64,000 nt of DNA. Source: an uncultured Bacteroidales bacterium. GTDB taxonomy: Bacteria; Bacteroidota; Bacteroidia; Bacteroidales; UBA932. A program made the position numbers and the translations under genes. The first letter of the stretch is position 1. Every line of letters begins with the position of its first letter. Shown one piece after another: positions 1-8,536 of the stretch. The DNA lies in NCBI GenBank assembly GCA_905234485.1, contig CAJOHV010000003.1, positions 1 through 64,000 on the forward strand. The letters are read 5' to 3'. The notes beneath the pieces are model-generated. The model made no database searches and had not been told where the DNA came from. It saw only the letters and a list, made by a program, of their open reading frames with translations.

Positions 1-1
1 C

Positions 2-250
2 ACCACGGCATACAAAAGCGGTGCCGGCTATTACTGGACCTCGGCCCCACGACTGAATACAGACAGTGGAACATTATACGGCGGCAGTTTCGTCTTTTCG
101 TTCAACAGGGTTCGGAGCGTGGTCGGCAGTCCGAGAAAATCATATACTGAGGATGGTCAGGGAATTCGTTGGCCTACAGGTATCGATCAAGGTTTCCCCG
201 TAGGATTTACTCCAGCCAATGCTTTTACCATCCGCCCTGTTGAAGACTAG
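2..250 (+). CDS. C-terminal fragment of a FISUMP/DUF1566-like protein (5' end outside the window)
   Basis: An open frame runs from base 2 to a TAG at 248-250 and is absent from the ORF track because it has no start in the window. The roughly 82 residues visible include GYYWTS near the beginning and end in FTIRPVED. This pattern, a 'GYYWTS' block followed by a closing 'F.IRPV' strand, is typical of the C-terminus of Fibrobacter-succinogenes-major-paralogous (FISUMP)/DUF1566-like domains on secreted Bacteroidales lipoproteins. The N-terminus, and so any signal peptide, lies outside. The family call rests on a short motif pattern only. Confidence 0.5.
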   Translation, partial: TTAYKSGAGYYWTSAPRLNTDSGTLYGGSFVFSFNRVRSVVGSPRKSYTEDGQGIRWPTGIDQGFPVGFTPANAFTIRPVED

Positions 251-289
251 CTGATTCCGCGGCTTTTTTGGCCTTTTCGCTTCATTAAC

Positions 290-320
290 TTTGCCAGCAG
301 CGAGATTATCCTTATATTTG
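290..320 (+). promoter_or_regulatory. Bacteroidetes-type promoter for the candidate sRNA
   Basis: TTTG (290-293), a 19-nt spacer and TATATTTG (313-320) match the -33/-7 consensus TTTG-N19-TAnnTTTG. No protein start follows. The predicted transcription start, about 325, leads straight into two hairpins. Confidence 0.7.
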
Positions 321-324
321 CAAT

Positions 325-395
325 AGCTTCGTGAAAGTTAGAGGGCACTACGGTGCGCCTCCCTGCAGGGGACCTTGGGTACCCCTGTATTTTTT
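325..395 (+). ncRNA. Candidate small RNA of about 70 nt, unknown family
   Basis: Downstream of a consensus promoter lie two consecutive hairpins and no usable reading frame. Hairpin 1 (341-361) has an 8-bp stem, GAGGGCAC paired with GTGC-g-CCTC, closed by a TACG loop (UNCG type, unusually stable). Hairpin 2 (366-387) is a GC-rich stem followed by a T-run and looks like an intrinsic terminator. Promoter, structured body and terminator together define an independent transcript. I do not recognise it as 4.5S, 6S, tmRNA or a known riboswitch. It is convergent with the CdiA-like gene, whose stop codon lies in the terminator T-run, so the 3' ends overlap. Confidence 0.6.
366..395 (+). terminator. 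Intrinsic terminator of the candidate sRNA
   Basis: The stem CAGGGG-ACC / GGT-a-CCCCTG has a 3-nt loop (366-387) and is followed by TATTTTTT (388-395). It points on the + strand. Read on the minus strand there is no T-tract, so it does not serve the neighbouring gene. Confidence 0.75.
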
Positions 396-876
396 ATGGG
401 TACACCTGAACGACGCTGCTCCCGTCGAATATCCATACTTCTTGAATCGGGGCTTGAACGTTAAGTCTGGAACGAATGGAACGTAAAATACGCCTTGTTG
501 GCACTCCGTCGCGGCTATCAATTATGATTCTATCTGATTGTTTTAGACCGGAACAAAGCATATTTGAGAGTTTACGCTTATTCCATGGGCGGACATAACT
601 TTCATATTCATAAAAAGCGCCATCAATCCATAAATCTGGACATTTTCGTTCGTATCGGGTCCCCAATAATGGACCAAAGATGTCTTGGTAAGATTTTGAT
701 CGATAATGAACAGGGCAAAGGATCTTGACCACACACCCCATCTTTGCGAAGCTGTCCGCAATTATTCTCAAATCCGCTACTTCAGTTTTGGATAAATCCA
801 GGTCTCTTGATATCCAGACTTCACCGGCATCTTTAATCTTGGAAAATAATGTTAACGAATCATTTGAAGTTTCCAT
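394..876 (-). CDS. Stand-alone CdiA-CT-like tRNase-type domain protein
   Basis: A 160-residue protein with no signal peptide. The second half carries the pattern CPDLWIDG...YEYE followed by a basic 'NKRKLSNML' helix and then a short 'RIIIDS' strand. That arrangement, PD..ID then E.. then K-rich helix then hydrophobic strand, resembles the C-terminal tRNA-nuclease domains of contact-dependent inhibition proteins (CdiA-CT family). Such proteins also occur as free-standing genes in Bacteroidales. No delivery protein lies beside it and no obvious immunity gene is adjacent. A -7 box (TAACTTTG, minus strand, + coordinates 894-901) sits 17 nt before the ATG. The toxin assignment is inferred from motif order alone; a phage or mobile-element origin is possible. 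Confidence 0.45.
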   Translation of the reverse strand: METSNDSLTLFSKIKDAGEVWISRDLDLSKTEVADLRIIADSFAKMGCVVKILCPVHYRSKSYQDIFGPLLGTRYERKCPDLWIDGAFYEYESYVRPWNKRKLSNMLCSGLKQSDRIIIDSRDGVPTRRILRSIRSRLNVQAPIQEVWIFDGSSVVQVYP

Positions 877-893
877 ATTATTTTAGGTTTCAG

Positions 894-901
894 CAAAGTT
901 A
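894..901 (-). promoter_or_regulatory. -7 box upstream of the CdiA-CT-like gene
   Basis: The minus-strand TAACTTTG fits TAnnTTTG and ends 17 nt before the ATG at 876. No good -33 TTTG is visible at the right spacing. Confidence 0.4.
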
Positions 902-916
902 GTAATAATAAGCGAA

Positions 917-945
917 CATACCCCCCAGGAAAGCCAGGGGGTATG
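917..945 (-). terminator. Hairpin terminator at the end of the mannan operon
   Basis: A perfect stem of about 9 bp, CATACCCCC / GGGGGTATG, lies just past the GH26 stop. On the minus strand it is followed by a weak T-rich stretch, and on the + strand by GCGCGTTTTAA. It separates the operon from the CdiA-CT-like gene. Confidence 0.6.
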
Positions 946-978
946 CGCGTTTTAAAAAGAAAGATCCGATAGGGACTA

Positions 979-2173
979 TTACTTCACGGTAATTCCTTTC
1001 GCCATGGTGTACATGTCGGGGAGGTCTTCGCAGAAGATAGTATTGGGTTCTTTGTACATCTTTACGAAGTCGGCGGCTGTCTTGCAGCCGTCCCAGACAG
1101 AGTAGAAGTGTGTATCGCTGTCGTTGGCGCCGACATATTTGTTACGCCAGGTGACGAGGAGCGAAACCTTGCGGCCTGTCATAGGCGCACTGATGTTCTC
1201 GGTCCAATATTTACTGTTTTTCGGCTCGCCCTCGACACCTGTCTCGGTTACTCCGCAGAATACGCGACAGCGTCTTCAGATTGGAAGTGAACACCAGGTT
1301 GTTGATACCCTGATAGCAGTCCATTCCGAGGAAATCCACGAACTTGTCACCCGGCCAGCGGCGTAGGTATTCAGACTCGCTTTGCTGGCTGTCGATCTGA
1401 GGAGAAATTGCGTAAATCACATTATGGACGCCCTTCGTATCGCGAAGATAAGTAACCGTCCATCTCCATAGATCTATGTATTCCTGCTCGGTCGTACATT
1501 TTGATCCCCACCAGCTCCATGTATGGTTGTGTTCGTGGTAAGGACGCAGGATGATAGGGATGGTCTTTCCATCGGAACCTTTCAGATTCTTAATGACGTC
1601 GGCCAGACGGTCCATCCACACCTTGTAAGTTGTCTGGACTGCGCTGCCGTCTTTCAGAATCTCCTTGACGACCTCGTCGGACGTATTGTCCCACGCTCCT
1701 CCGACCTTGTAATGTTCGGCACCGGGGACGTTGAAGCGCAGCGGGTTGTCGAGGTGGAGGCACACTATCGTGACCATGCCCATATCGTAGGCCTGTTTGA
1801 CGCTCCTTAGCTTCCATCCGTTGGTTTGCGGATCGGCGTTGTAGCGGTCGTCGATGAGTTCGGCGAAATCAACGCCCAGCACAGCCGGATAGTCGCCGCA
1901 TACTTCTTTGGTATCCGAGCGTCCCTCTGTACCTATCCACTTTCTTCCGCACCATAGGTCGTCGTGGTGACCGAACATGAAGCCCTGCTCCTTAATGGCC
2001 CACAGGTTCGAGTATAGGGCCTTTGTTTCCGGGGTTGCGTCCGGGTCGACGAGGGTCAGTTCGTCAGACTCGTTACCGGTGTAGTCGTTTTCGTCCTTTC
2101 CGGGAAGAGTGATGTCGGTGCAGCCCACGATAAGGGCTGCACCAAGCATCAAAGTCAGCAGTTTATTTTTCAT
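979..2173 (-). pseudogene. GH26 endo-beta-mannanase lipoprotein, frameshifted
   Basis: The N-terminal fragment (2173 down to about 1260) begins with a lipoprotein signal ending IVGC and an acidic stretch suited to surface export. It contains RPYHEHNHTWSWW, the GH26 acid/base Glu block. The frame breaks near + coordinates 1252-1262. In the next frame the protein resumes as CGVTETGVEG, which holds the GH26 nucleophile Glu, and runs to the stop at 979. Compared with family members, about seven residues before CGVTETG also seem to be missing, so a deletion of about 20 nt fits better than a one-base error. The ORF track splits this into 1211-2173 and 979-1182. As read, neither piece has both catalytic residues. 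The start overlaps the upstream gene's stop (TAATG). GH26 enzymes cleave beta-1,4-mannan. Confidence 0.8.
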
Positions 2174-3906
2174 TACTGTTTTTCAAAGACCATTGCGTAG
2201 TAGTAAGGATGGAAGAGGAATCTGTCTATATCCTTATACTGCATGGCGTCGGTGTATACAGGGGTAGATCCGGTGAAAGGAGTCATCTGGAAGGCGATGG
2301 CGATGCAGCCGTTAGGGATGGTCAGAGATTCGTACTTTCCTGCGGTGTCGTGATTCTCCACACTTTGGGCGCCAGGGCCGAACACCATACCGTAGACAGT
2401 CGTAGCATTCTGAGTGATGGTGATTACCATAGTCTCGGTATTAAGAGAGAATGTGCTCTCGCCGTGGGGCAGAATGCCGTAGTTGTAGGAGAGGTCGACG
2501 ACGTGGCCGCCGTAGTTGTTGTTATTGTCCTTGTAGGTGTAGTCCCAATATGCGCCGTCGGCTCCAGGACCATAGTTGAGAGTGCCGGTAGTGCCGTTGA
2601 TGGTGATAGCAAGGGTATTGTCATACTCCTTGTTGGCATTGCTAGTGCCGTTGGTGCTGTTGTAATCGGTCCAATCCCAAGGCTTGCTCTTGATATCTAC
2701 GAAACCGTTGGCATAGAGGCCGCCATAAAGGTTCAGGGACTTGACTTTGTACTCTCCTGCAAATGCGGAAAGATCGCCGGGCTGAGGGTCGTCGCCAGGG
2801 CCGGGACCCGGATCGTCGGGAATCTCAACGATGGTCACATCTCCCTCGTCGCCAATAACCTTGGACTCGGCAGGAATCTCATCAACCTTCTTGATCTGGA
2901 GGAAGAAGAAGCGGGGCGCGATGACGAACTTGAGGTAGTCTGTATAGAGCATGGGCTCAAGATATGCCCTGTTCTCTTCGTTCCAGGTGGTGTCGCCGTT
3001 TACGACGAAGGCGAGGCACTGATTCTCAACTACAACCTGCTTGTTCTTTGCAGGATCGGCGAAAGTCATGCAAATCTCGATGTTCTGGTCGAATATGGCG
3101 CAAGTGTGCTCGGTGCCATCTGCAGCCTTGAAGGTGATGGTTCCGGCGGCGTAGTCCTTCTTCCATGTGCTCTCGCCAATGGGGATTACGCGGTAGAAGC
3201 CGTGGAGATCGAGATCCTGGCCTTCCTTTTCCTTGTTCTGGGCACCGTCTAGCAGGCAGTTCCAGTGCTTTCCGTCGACACCGCCATAGTTGATGCATGT
3301 ACCTTCGGTAGTTCCGTCGTCGTTGACCTTGGTGCACTTGACTTCCAGATAGTTGTCGTAGTTAGCTGCAGGACCATATCCGAGTGCAGTCCATTTAGTC
3401 CAGCACCAGGATTTCTCCTCAGGGGAAGCAAGAAGAAGAACACCCCAGCCCCAAACATCGGCGCTGGTTGCATCGCCAAGACCGCCGAGGATGGAGGAGC
3501 CTGTAATCGCGTAGCAACCCTCAAAACTCTCGGTGAAGGTGGTCATATTGAGAGTGTAGACGCGGGTGTCTCCGGCTTCAGCCGTTACAGTGATTGTAGG
3601 CGCTGCTGCGGTAAGGTCGATTTTGTCGCCTTTGCTTACGCTGCAAGTCGCGCCGTAAGATACTGTCAGTGTGGTAATTTCGACCTGACTGAAATCTGCG
3701 ACTATAGCGGTCGAGAGTTGGAACTCGACTGTTCCTGTTTCAGCATCAACGGGGGTAATGGTCGCTTCGCCAATCTGGCCTTCAAATTCAATTGCAAGAA
3801 GTGTTCTTTCGTGGCTACCGGTCTTGCCGTTATCTTTTCCGCCGCCTCCTGGTTGCTCCTCGGTGGCAAACGCTGCCAGAACAGCTGTGAATCTAAATAG
3901 TTTCAT
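2173..3906 (-). CDS. Probable surface glycan-binding protein of the PUL (DUF5018-like N-terminus, two repeated domains)
   Basis: 577 residues in the SusE/F position between susD and the GH26 gene. After a short N-terminus there is an Ig-like DUF5018-type module (about residues 35-125). Two similar domains of about 190 residues follow, starting near 130 (FEGCYAITG) and 390 (FAGEYKVKS). Each contains a YDN..L strand, a NYG..G.W segment, a GEST motif and a closing YTD...F segment. A DDPGPGPGDDPQP linker separates them. Oddity: the N-terminus MKLFRFTAVLAAFATEEQPG has a shortened hydrophobic core and no lipobox Cys, unlike relatives of this type. An in-frame deletion may have removed it. Glycan binding is inferred from position and architecture. 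Confidence 0.65.
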   Translation of the reverse strand: MKLFRFTAVLAAFATEEQPGGGGKDNGKTGSHERTLLAIEFEGQIGEATITPVDAETGTVEFQLSTAIVADFSQVEITTLTVSYGATCSVSKGDKIDLTAAAPTITVTAEAGDTRVYTLNMTTFTESFEGCYAITGSSILGGLGDATSADVWGWGVLLLASPEEKSWCWTKWTALGYGPAANYDNYLEVKCTKVNDDGTTEGTCINYGGVDGKHWNCLLDGAQNKEKEGQDLDLHGFYRVIPIGESTWKKDYAAGTITFKAADGTEHTCAIFDQNIEICMTFADPAKNKQVVVENQCLAFVVNGDTTWNEENRAYLEPMLYTDYLKFVIAPRFFFLQIKKVDEIPAESKVIGDEGDVTIVEIPDDPGPGPGDDPQPGDLSAFAGEYKVKSLNLYGGLYANGFVDIKSKPWDWTDYNSTNGTSNANKEYDNTLAITINGTTGTLNYGPGADGAYWDYTYKDNNNNYGGHVVDLSYNYGILPHGESTFSLNTETMVITITQNATTVYGMVFGPGAQSVENHDTAGKYESLTIPNGCIAIAFQMTPFTGSTPVYTDAMQYKDIDRFLFHPYYYAMVFEKQ

Positions 3907-3925
3907 AATTAGTGTTATTTAATGG

Positions 3926-5452
3926 TTAATCGATATACGGGTTGAGGTCGGTCTCGAGTGAAGGGATAGGGTAGAAAACCATGTCTTCGGCTGTGAGTCC
4001 CTGCTCGGTCGCGGCTGTAATGTCTGTGTGGAGTTTGTTGAGGCGCCTAAGATCATAGCAGCCCTTGCCCTCGAACGCGAGTTCATAGACGCGTTCGTGG
4101 CGAACCGCATTCCTGAACTGGGTGATGTTCAGTCCAGCGGCCAGGTCGGCCAGTCCAGCCCTGTTCCTGATGGCATTCACCAGAGCATAGGCCTTAGCGG
4201 TAGGGCCCGCGGCTTCCGCATAAGTGAGCGCGATCTCCGAGTAGCGAATGAGGAAAGGCTTGGTAGAAGTCTTGTCTCCCACAAAATCGGGATCGATGAA
4301 CTTGCGGCAGAAAGGATAAGATAGGCTCTTGCCCGAATCTCCGCCGAAAATCGCGACCCCGGCGGCATTGTAGACTGTGTCGCAGAAGAGCCAGTCATGG
4401 CGAAGATCACCGGCCTCGAAACTGTCGTAGAATGCTTTCTGGGTGCCGTATTCGCTCCAGCCGTCGTGGGTGGGGATGAACTTTCCGGTATCTCCCTGTT
4501 TCAAATAAACAGTGCCTCCCGCTATATAAGGGATGTACATCTTCGAAATCTTGGAGTACTGACCTTCAGTCTCGCCCGTGCGGTCCATGCTCATGATGAA
4601 GATGTGTTCAGGGCCGGTTGGTTTCTCGACATCATAGATGTCCATCAGGTTCGGGTCGAAGCCGTAAGTGGTCTGGGCGGGATCGTCAACTACATGGCCG
4701 GCATACTCGACAGCCTTTGCGTAGTACTCGTCTACATCGAAAGTCATGTCGGCGTATTGCGGCACTCCGCTTTCCTTGGCAGACGCCAGATACAGATACG
4801 AGATAGCGGCCAGGGAATAGGCAGCAACCTTGTCCGTACGGCCGGTAACCGGAGTGGAATAGATCTTGGTTAGTTTGATAGCTTCGTCGAGGTCGCTGAA
4901 AATCTGGTTCCAGACTTCATCGAGAGTCTTAGCGGCACCGACGGTGGTGTCTTCCAGCTTCTTCACGGTAGTCAGATGCATGGGCACCCGTCCGAAGTTC
5001 CTGGTCAGATTGAAGTAGGAGTAAGCCCTCATAAAGTATGCTTCGCCCACATACTGGTTCCTGATGTCGGCATCCAGGTCCTTCATCGCGCCTACATTTT
5101 CGATAACCGCATTTGCGCGATTGATGGTAATGTAGGAGTAGTGGTAGAAGTTATAGAGTGTAGTGTTGGTCTTGAAGGTAGCCGATTTCCAGCCGTCCAA
5201 CTCCTTGGTGGAGGTCTTTGCGTCGCCCTTCGGATACATCACGTCTGTATTCATGTCCCCGAGGAACACGATGGCGCGCGAGTATTCGATATAGTTGATG
5301 GCATCGTACACATAGTTGGTGGCGGCGAGGGCGTCGGCGTCGGTCTTGTAGAAGTTGTTCTCTGAGTAGAATCCGTAAGGATATTCATCCAGGGAACATG
5401 CGCACATCATCATCGATGCGAGCGCGACAAGTATGATATTACGTGTTTTCAT
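3926..5452 (-). CDS. susD: SusD/RagB family nutrient-binding outer-membrane lipoprotein
   Basis: 508 residues with a lipoprotein signal (lipobox MCAC followed by SLDEYPYG). The N-terminal block DADALAATNYVYDAI and the region around YFMRAYSYFNLTRNFG are classic SusD TPR-type helices. The C-terminus has the usual 'ELAFEGKGCYDLRRLNKL' block, with 'PIPSLETDLNP' close to the end. It lies 6 nt downstream of susC in the same operon, as expected for a SusCD pair. SusD caps the SusC channel and holds the oligosaccharide. Here the substrate is probably a beta-mannan, judging from the GH26 and GH5-like neighbours. Confidence 0.95.
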   Translation of the reverse strand: MKTRNIILVALASMMMCACSLDEYPYGFYSENNFYKTDADALAATNYVYDAINYIEYSRAIVFLGDMNTDVMYPKGDAKTSTKELDGWKSATFKTNTTLYNFYHYSYITINRANAVIENVGAMKDLDADIRNQYVGEAYFMRAYSYFNLTRNFGRVPMHLTTVKKLEDTTVGAAKTLDEVWNQIFSDLDEAIKLTKIYSTPVTGRTDKVAAYSLAAISYLYLASAKESGVPQYADMTFDVDEYYAKAVEYAGHVVDDPAQTTYGFDPNLMDIYDVEKPTGPEHIFIMSMDRTGETEGQYSKISKMYIPYIAGGTVYLKQGDTGKFIPTHDGWSEYGTQKAFYDSFEAGDLRHDWLFCDTVYNAAGVAIFGGDSGKSLSYPFCRKFIDPDFVGDKTSTKPFLIRYSEIALTYAEAAGPTAKAYALVNAIRNRAGLADLAAGLNITQFRNAVRHERVYELAFEGKGCYDLRRLNKLHTDITAATEQGLTAEDMVFYPIPSLETDLNPYID

Positions 5453-5458
5453 CGCTTT

Positions 5459-8400
5459 CTAGAAATTAAAGTCAAGACCGAAGGTAAGTTTGCGAAGGCG
5501 GGGATATCCGCCGCTATAGAGTCCGAGTGCACTGACTTCGGGATCGTAGCCGGTGAACTTGGTGAAAGTGTAGAGATTGTCCGCCGAGAAGTACAGGCGC
5601 AGGGTCCTGCCGTAGTCCTTCTTGGAGAGCGGAATCTTGTAGCCCAAAGTCAGGGTCTGGATACGGACGAACGAGCCGTCTTCTATCCACCAGCTTGAGA
5701 AGCGGGTCTGGCGCGTATCGGAAAGCTTTGGATAGTCGTTGGTTGGGTTGTCGGGCGTCCAGCGCAGAGGCATGTTGTTGGGCTGGCCGAAGCGTTTTGT
5801 GTTGATAACGTCGTTGCCGAAAACGCCGTTGAAGAAGACACTGAAATCCAAATTCTTCCAGGTCGCATTTAGCGAGAGGGAAGCGAGGAAATCGGGGTTA
5901 GGATCTCCGATGATGCAGCGGTCGTCTTCGTTGACAATATCCAGCATGTCACCGTTGTAGATGTCTACGTACTTGAATTCTCCTGGCTGGGCATCATCGC
6001 CGCTGAGGCCTGCGCCAAGTCCTTCCGAGAGGCTCTGGATGATGCCGTCGGTAACATAACCGTAGAAGACATACATCGGGTAGCCCACAGCTAAGATATT
6101 GGTGTATCCGCGGTATTGTTCAGAAGAATTGCCGTAGAATTCATATTGCATGCCTGTGCGCTTGTCGGTGTTGAGACCGGCCTCGAGGGAATTGCCGAGG
6201 CTGAGAACTTCGTTACGGTTCTTCGAGAAAATCATGGTTGCGCCCACATTCCAATCGCGGTCGCGATAGATAGTTCCGTCGATCGTAATTTCTATACCGG
6301 TGTTTAGGATTTCGCCGTCGTTGACCCACATCTTGTCGTAACCGGATGAAGGGGCGATGTTGCGCTGGCGAAGCAGATCAGAGGTGTGTTTATAGTACCA
6401 GTCGAAAGTGAGTCCGAGGCGCTCGTCGAAGAAACTTCCGTCGAAACCGAGGTCGAGTTGAGAGGTGGTCTCCCACTTAAGACCGGTGTTCGGAATGCCG
6501 CTCCAAATGGCGTAGATTCCACCGTCTCCGGTAGTTCCCGACTTGTAGCCGGGTCCGATGGCTGTAGTCCAGCTACCGTTGTAGTAATATTTGTGGTTAC
6601 CGTAACGGCTAAGCGTCTGGTATGCCGAGATACCCTGATTACCGGATATACCGTAGGAGGCCCTGAGTTTCATAAGGTTGATGGCCTTGATGTCCTTGAG
6701 CCAGTCTTCTTCGCTCATCTTCCAACTGAGTGCTCCTGAAGGGAAGAACGCCCATTTGTTGTCGGCGCCGAACTTCGAAGAACCATCGGCACGGGCAGTG
6801 AAGGTGGCGAGGTATTTGCCGGCGAGAGTGTAGTTGATGCGGAACAGTCCCGAGATGAGTTTTGTAGCATACAGGCTGTTCTGAATCTGATATTTCTCGG
6901 GATCTCCGGAAAGGAGGTTTTCGTTGCCGAGGGATTCGTTTACGAAGCCTACTGCTGCAAGGTCGCTGGAGCGGGACTCATAACTCTCGTATGAGTAACC
7001 GGCCATCGCCGTTATGTGATGAATGCCGAATTCCTTGTCGAAGGTGGTGTAGGTCTCGACTACGAGGTTGTCGTCCCTCCAGTTCTGGATAGCTCCGAAA
7101 CCGTTGTAGAACACACCCCTTTCAGTGTATTTCTTAGGGTAGTAGTAGTCGCTGATGGTCTCGCCGTGTTTGTAGTTGACCTGTGCGGTGATGTCCAGCC
7201 ACTCCCAAGGGCGGTAGTCGGCGGCCACGTAGGTGATAAGGTCGAGTCCGCTCTTGTCCTGCTTACGGAATTTGGTAAGGGCGAGAGGGTGGTAGTAGTC
7301 CTGGACGCTGTACTGCCAGTATTCGCCGTTCTCGTCGTAGACGGGGAAGATGGGGTTACGGTTATACGACAGGCCGTTGTTGTTGTGGCGCTTGTTCTGG
7401 GTCACGTTGGCGCTGGCCTTCATCCTGAAGTTGTCGAAGACTTTGTGGTCAACGGCGAAGTTGGCTCCGTACTTGGTGTAGGTGTCTTCGATATACATAC
7501 CGTTGTCGCGGTAGTAGTTGGCCGAGGCCGTGAACATGGTCCTGTCGTTGCTGCTCTGGATCTTGACTGTAGTATTGTCCGAGATCGGGGCTTTGTTGAA
7601 GACTATGTCGTCCCAGCGGGTGTTGGTAGTCCAGGTGGTCTGCAGTTCTTCGATGGAAGGGTAGTAGACGCCGTTGGCGTTGACCGCTCCCACATAGAGT
7701 TGGGTCAGGCCGGAGTTAGCGCGGCTTTCATTGCTGAGCATGGCCATAAGCACCGGATCCCTCCAGAGGTGCAGCGGCTGGGTGAACTGCGAGAGGGTGG
7801 TCTGCTGGCGCACGCTGATGCGGTTCTTGGTTCCCTGGGCCTTGCGGGTAGTGATGAGGATGACGCCGTTGGCGCCTCGCGAACCGTAGATTGCCGATGC
7901 CGATGCGTCCTTGAGGACCTCCATGGAGATGATGTCCTGCGGGTTGATCTGGCTGAGCGCGCCCGCTTCACCGTAGGGGAAGCCGTCGATGACGACGAGA
8001 GGGGAGTTGGAGCCGTTGAGAGAGGAGTTTCCACGAATACGGACAGTGGAAGATGCGCCCGGGTCCTGCGAGGCGTTCGTGACCTGCACACCGGCCACAC
8101 GGCCCTGGAGCAGCGCGTCCACTGAGTTCGCGGGGACGTCCGTGATCTTTTCCGCCTTGACGGAGGCGACGGAGCCGGTGAGATCGCTCTTTTTCACCTG
8201 GCCGTAACCCACGACCACCGTCTCTTCCAGCATCATGCTGTCCTCTTCGAGGATAAAGTCAATGACGGAGCGCCCGGCCACCTTCACCGTCTGGCCCTTG
8301 TAACCGAGGATGTCCACGGTCAGGCTGGCGTCTGTGCGGACTCCGCGGAGTTCGTAGCGGCCGTCGGGGTCGGTGATGGCGCCGTTGGCGGTGCCCTCGA

Positions 8401-8536
8401 CTATCACGGCCGCGCCCGGGAGCGGGTAGCCGGTGGCGTCGCTCACCGTGCCGGTGACGGTCAGGCTCTGGGCGCTGAGGCTTGCCGCTCCCGCGAGGAG
8501 GACAAGCAGCGTTGCAAGCGTCTTTATCAGTTTCAT
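5459..8536 (-). CDS. susC: SusC/RagA family TonB-dependent outer-membrane transporter
   Basis: 1025 residues. A signal peptide ends near SLSAQS. A carboxypeptidase-regulatory-like domain (about 25-100, VTGTVSDATGYPLPGAAV) and a plug domain follow, with VVVGYGQVKKSDLTGS and the SusC signature YGSRGANGVILITTRK. The remaining roughly 800 residues form the beta-barrel, ending in an aromatic strand (LTFGLDFNF). The start overlaps the stop of the GH5-like gene by 4 nt (ATGA), so the two are translationally coupled. It imports oligosaccharides with energy from TonB/ExbBD. Confidence 0.97.
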   Translation of the reverse strand: MKLIKTLATLLVLLAGAASLSAQSLTVTGTVSDATGYPLPGAAVIVEGTANGAITDPDGRYELRGVRTDASLTVDILGYKGQTVKVAGRSVIDFILEEDSMMLEETVVVGYGQVKKSDLTGSVASVKAEKITDVPANSVDALLQGRVAGVQVTNASQDPGASSTVRIRGNSSLNGSNSPLVVIDGFPYGEAGALSQINPQDIISMEVLKDASASAIYGSRGANGVILITTRKAQGTKNRISVRQQTTLSQFTQPLHLWRDPVLMAMLSNESRANSGLTQLYVGAVNANGVYYPSIEELQTTWTTNTRWDDIVFNKAPISDNTTVKIQSSNDRTMFTASANYYRDNGMYIEDTYTKYGANFAVDHKVFDNFRMKASANVTQNKRHNNNGLSYNRNPIFPVYDENGEYWQYSVQDYYHPLALTKFRKQDKSGLDLITYVAADYRPWEWLDITAQVNYKHGETISDYYYPKKYTERGVFYNGFGAIQNWRDDNLVVETYTTFDKEFGIHHITAMAGYSYESYESRSSDLAAVGFVNESLGNENLLSGDPEKYQIQNSLYATKLISGLFRINYTLAGKYLATFTARADGSSKFGADNKWAFFPSGALSWKMSEEDWLKDIKAINLMKLRASYGISGNQGISAYQTLSRYGNHKYYYNGSWTTAIGPGYKSGTTGDGGIYAIWSGIPNTGLKWETTSQLDLGFDGSFFDERLGLTFDWYYKHTSDLLRQRNIAPSSGYDKMWVNDGEILNTGIEITIDGTIYRDRDWNVGATMIFSKNRNEVLSLGNSLEAGLNTDKRTGMQYEFYGNSSEQYRGYTNILAVGYPMYVFYGYVTDGIIQSLSEGLGAGLSGDDAQPGEFKYVDIYNGDMLDIVNEDDRCIIGDPNPDFLASLSLNATWKNLDFSVFFNGVFGNDVINTKRFGQPNNMPLRWTPDNPTNDYPKLSDTRQTRFSSWWIEDGSFVRIQTLTLGYKIPLSKKDYGRTLRLYFSADNLYTFTKFTGYDPEVSALGLYSGGYPRLRKLTFGLDFNF

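Noticed and set aside
1245-1270. Programmed ribosomal frameshift in GH26
   Set aside because: No slippery heptamer or downstream structure is visible and residues are missing, so a lesion is more likely.
2209-3252. 347-aa plus-strand ORF opposite the SGBP gene
   Set aside because: It mirrors the coding minus strand, has repetitive Val/Gly composition and no start signal. It is a shadow of the GC-skewed real gene.
7016-8125. 369-aa plus-strand ORF inside susC
   Set aside because: Antisense shadow; susC is intact on the other strand and this protein has no recognisable motif.
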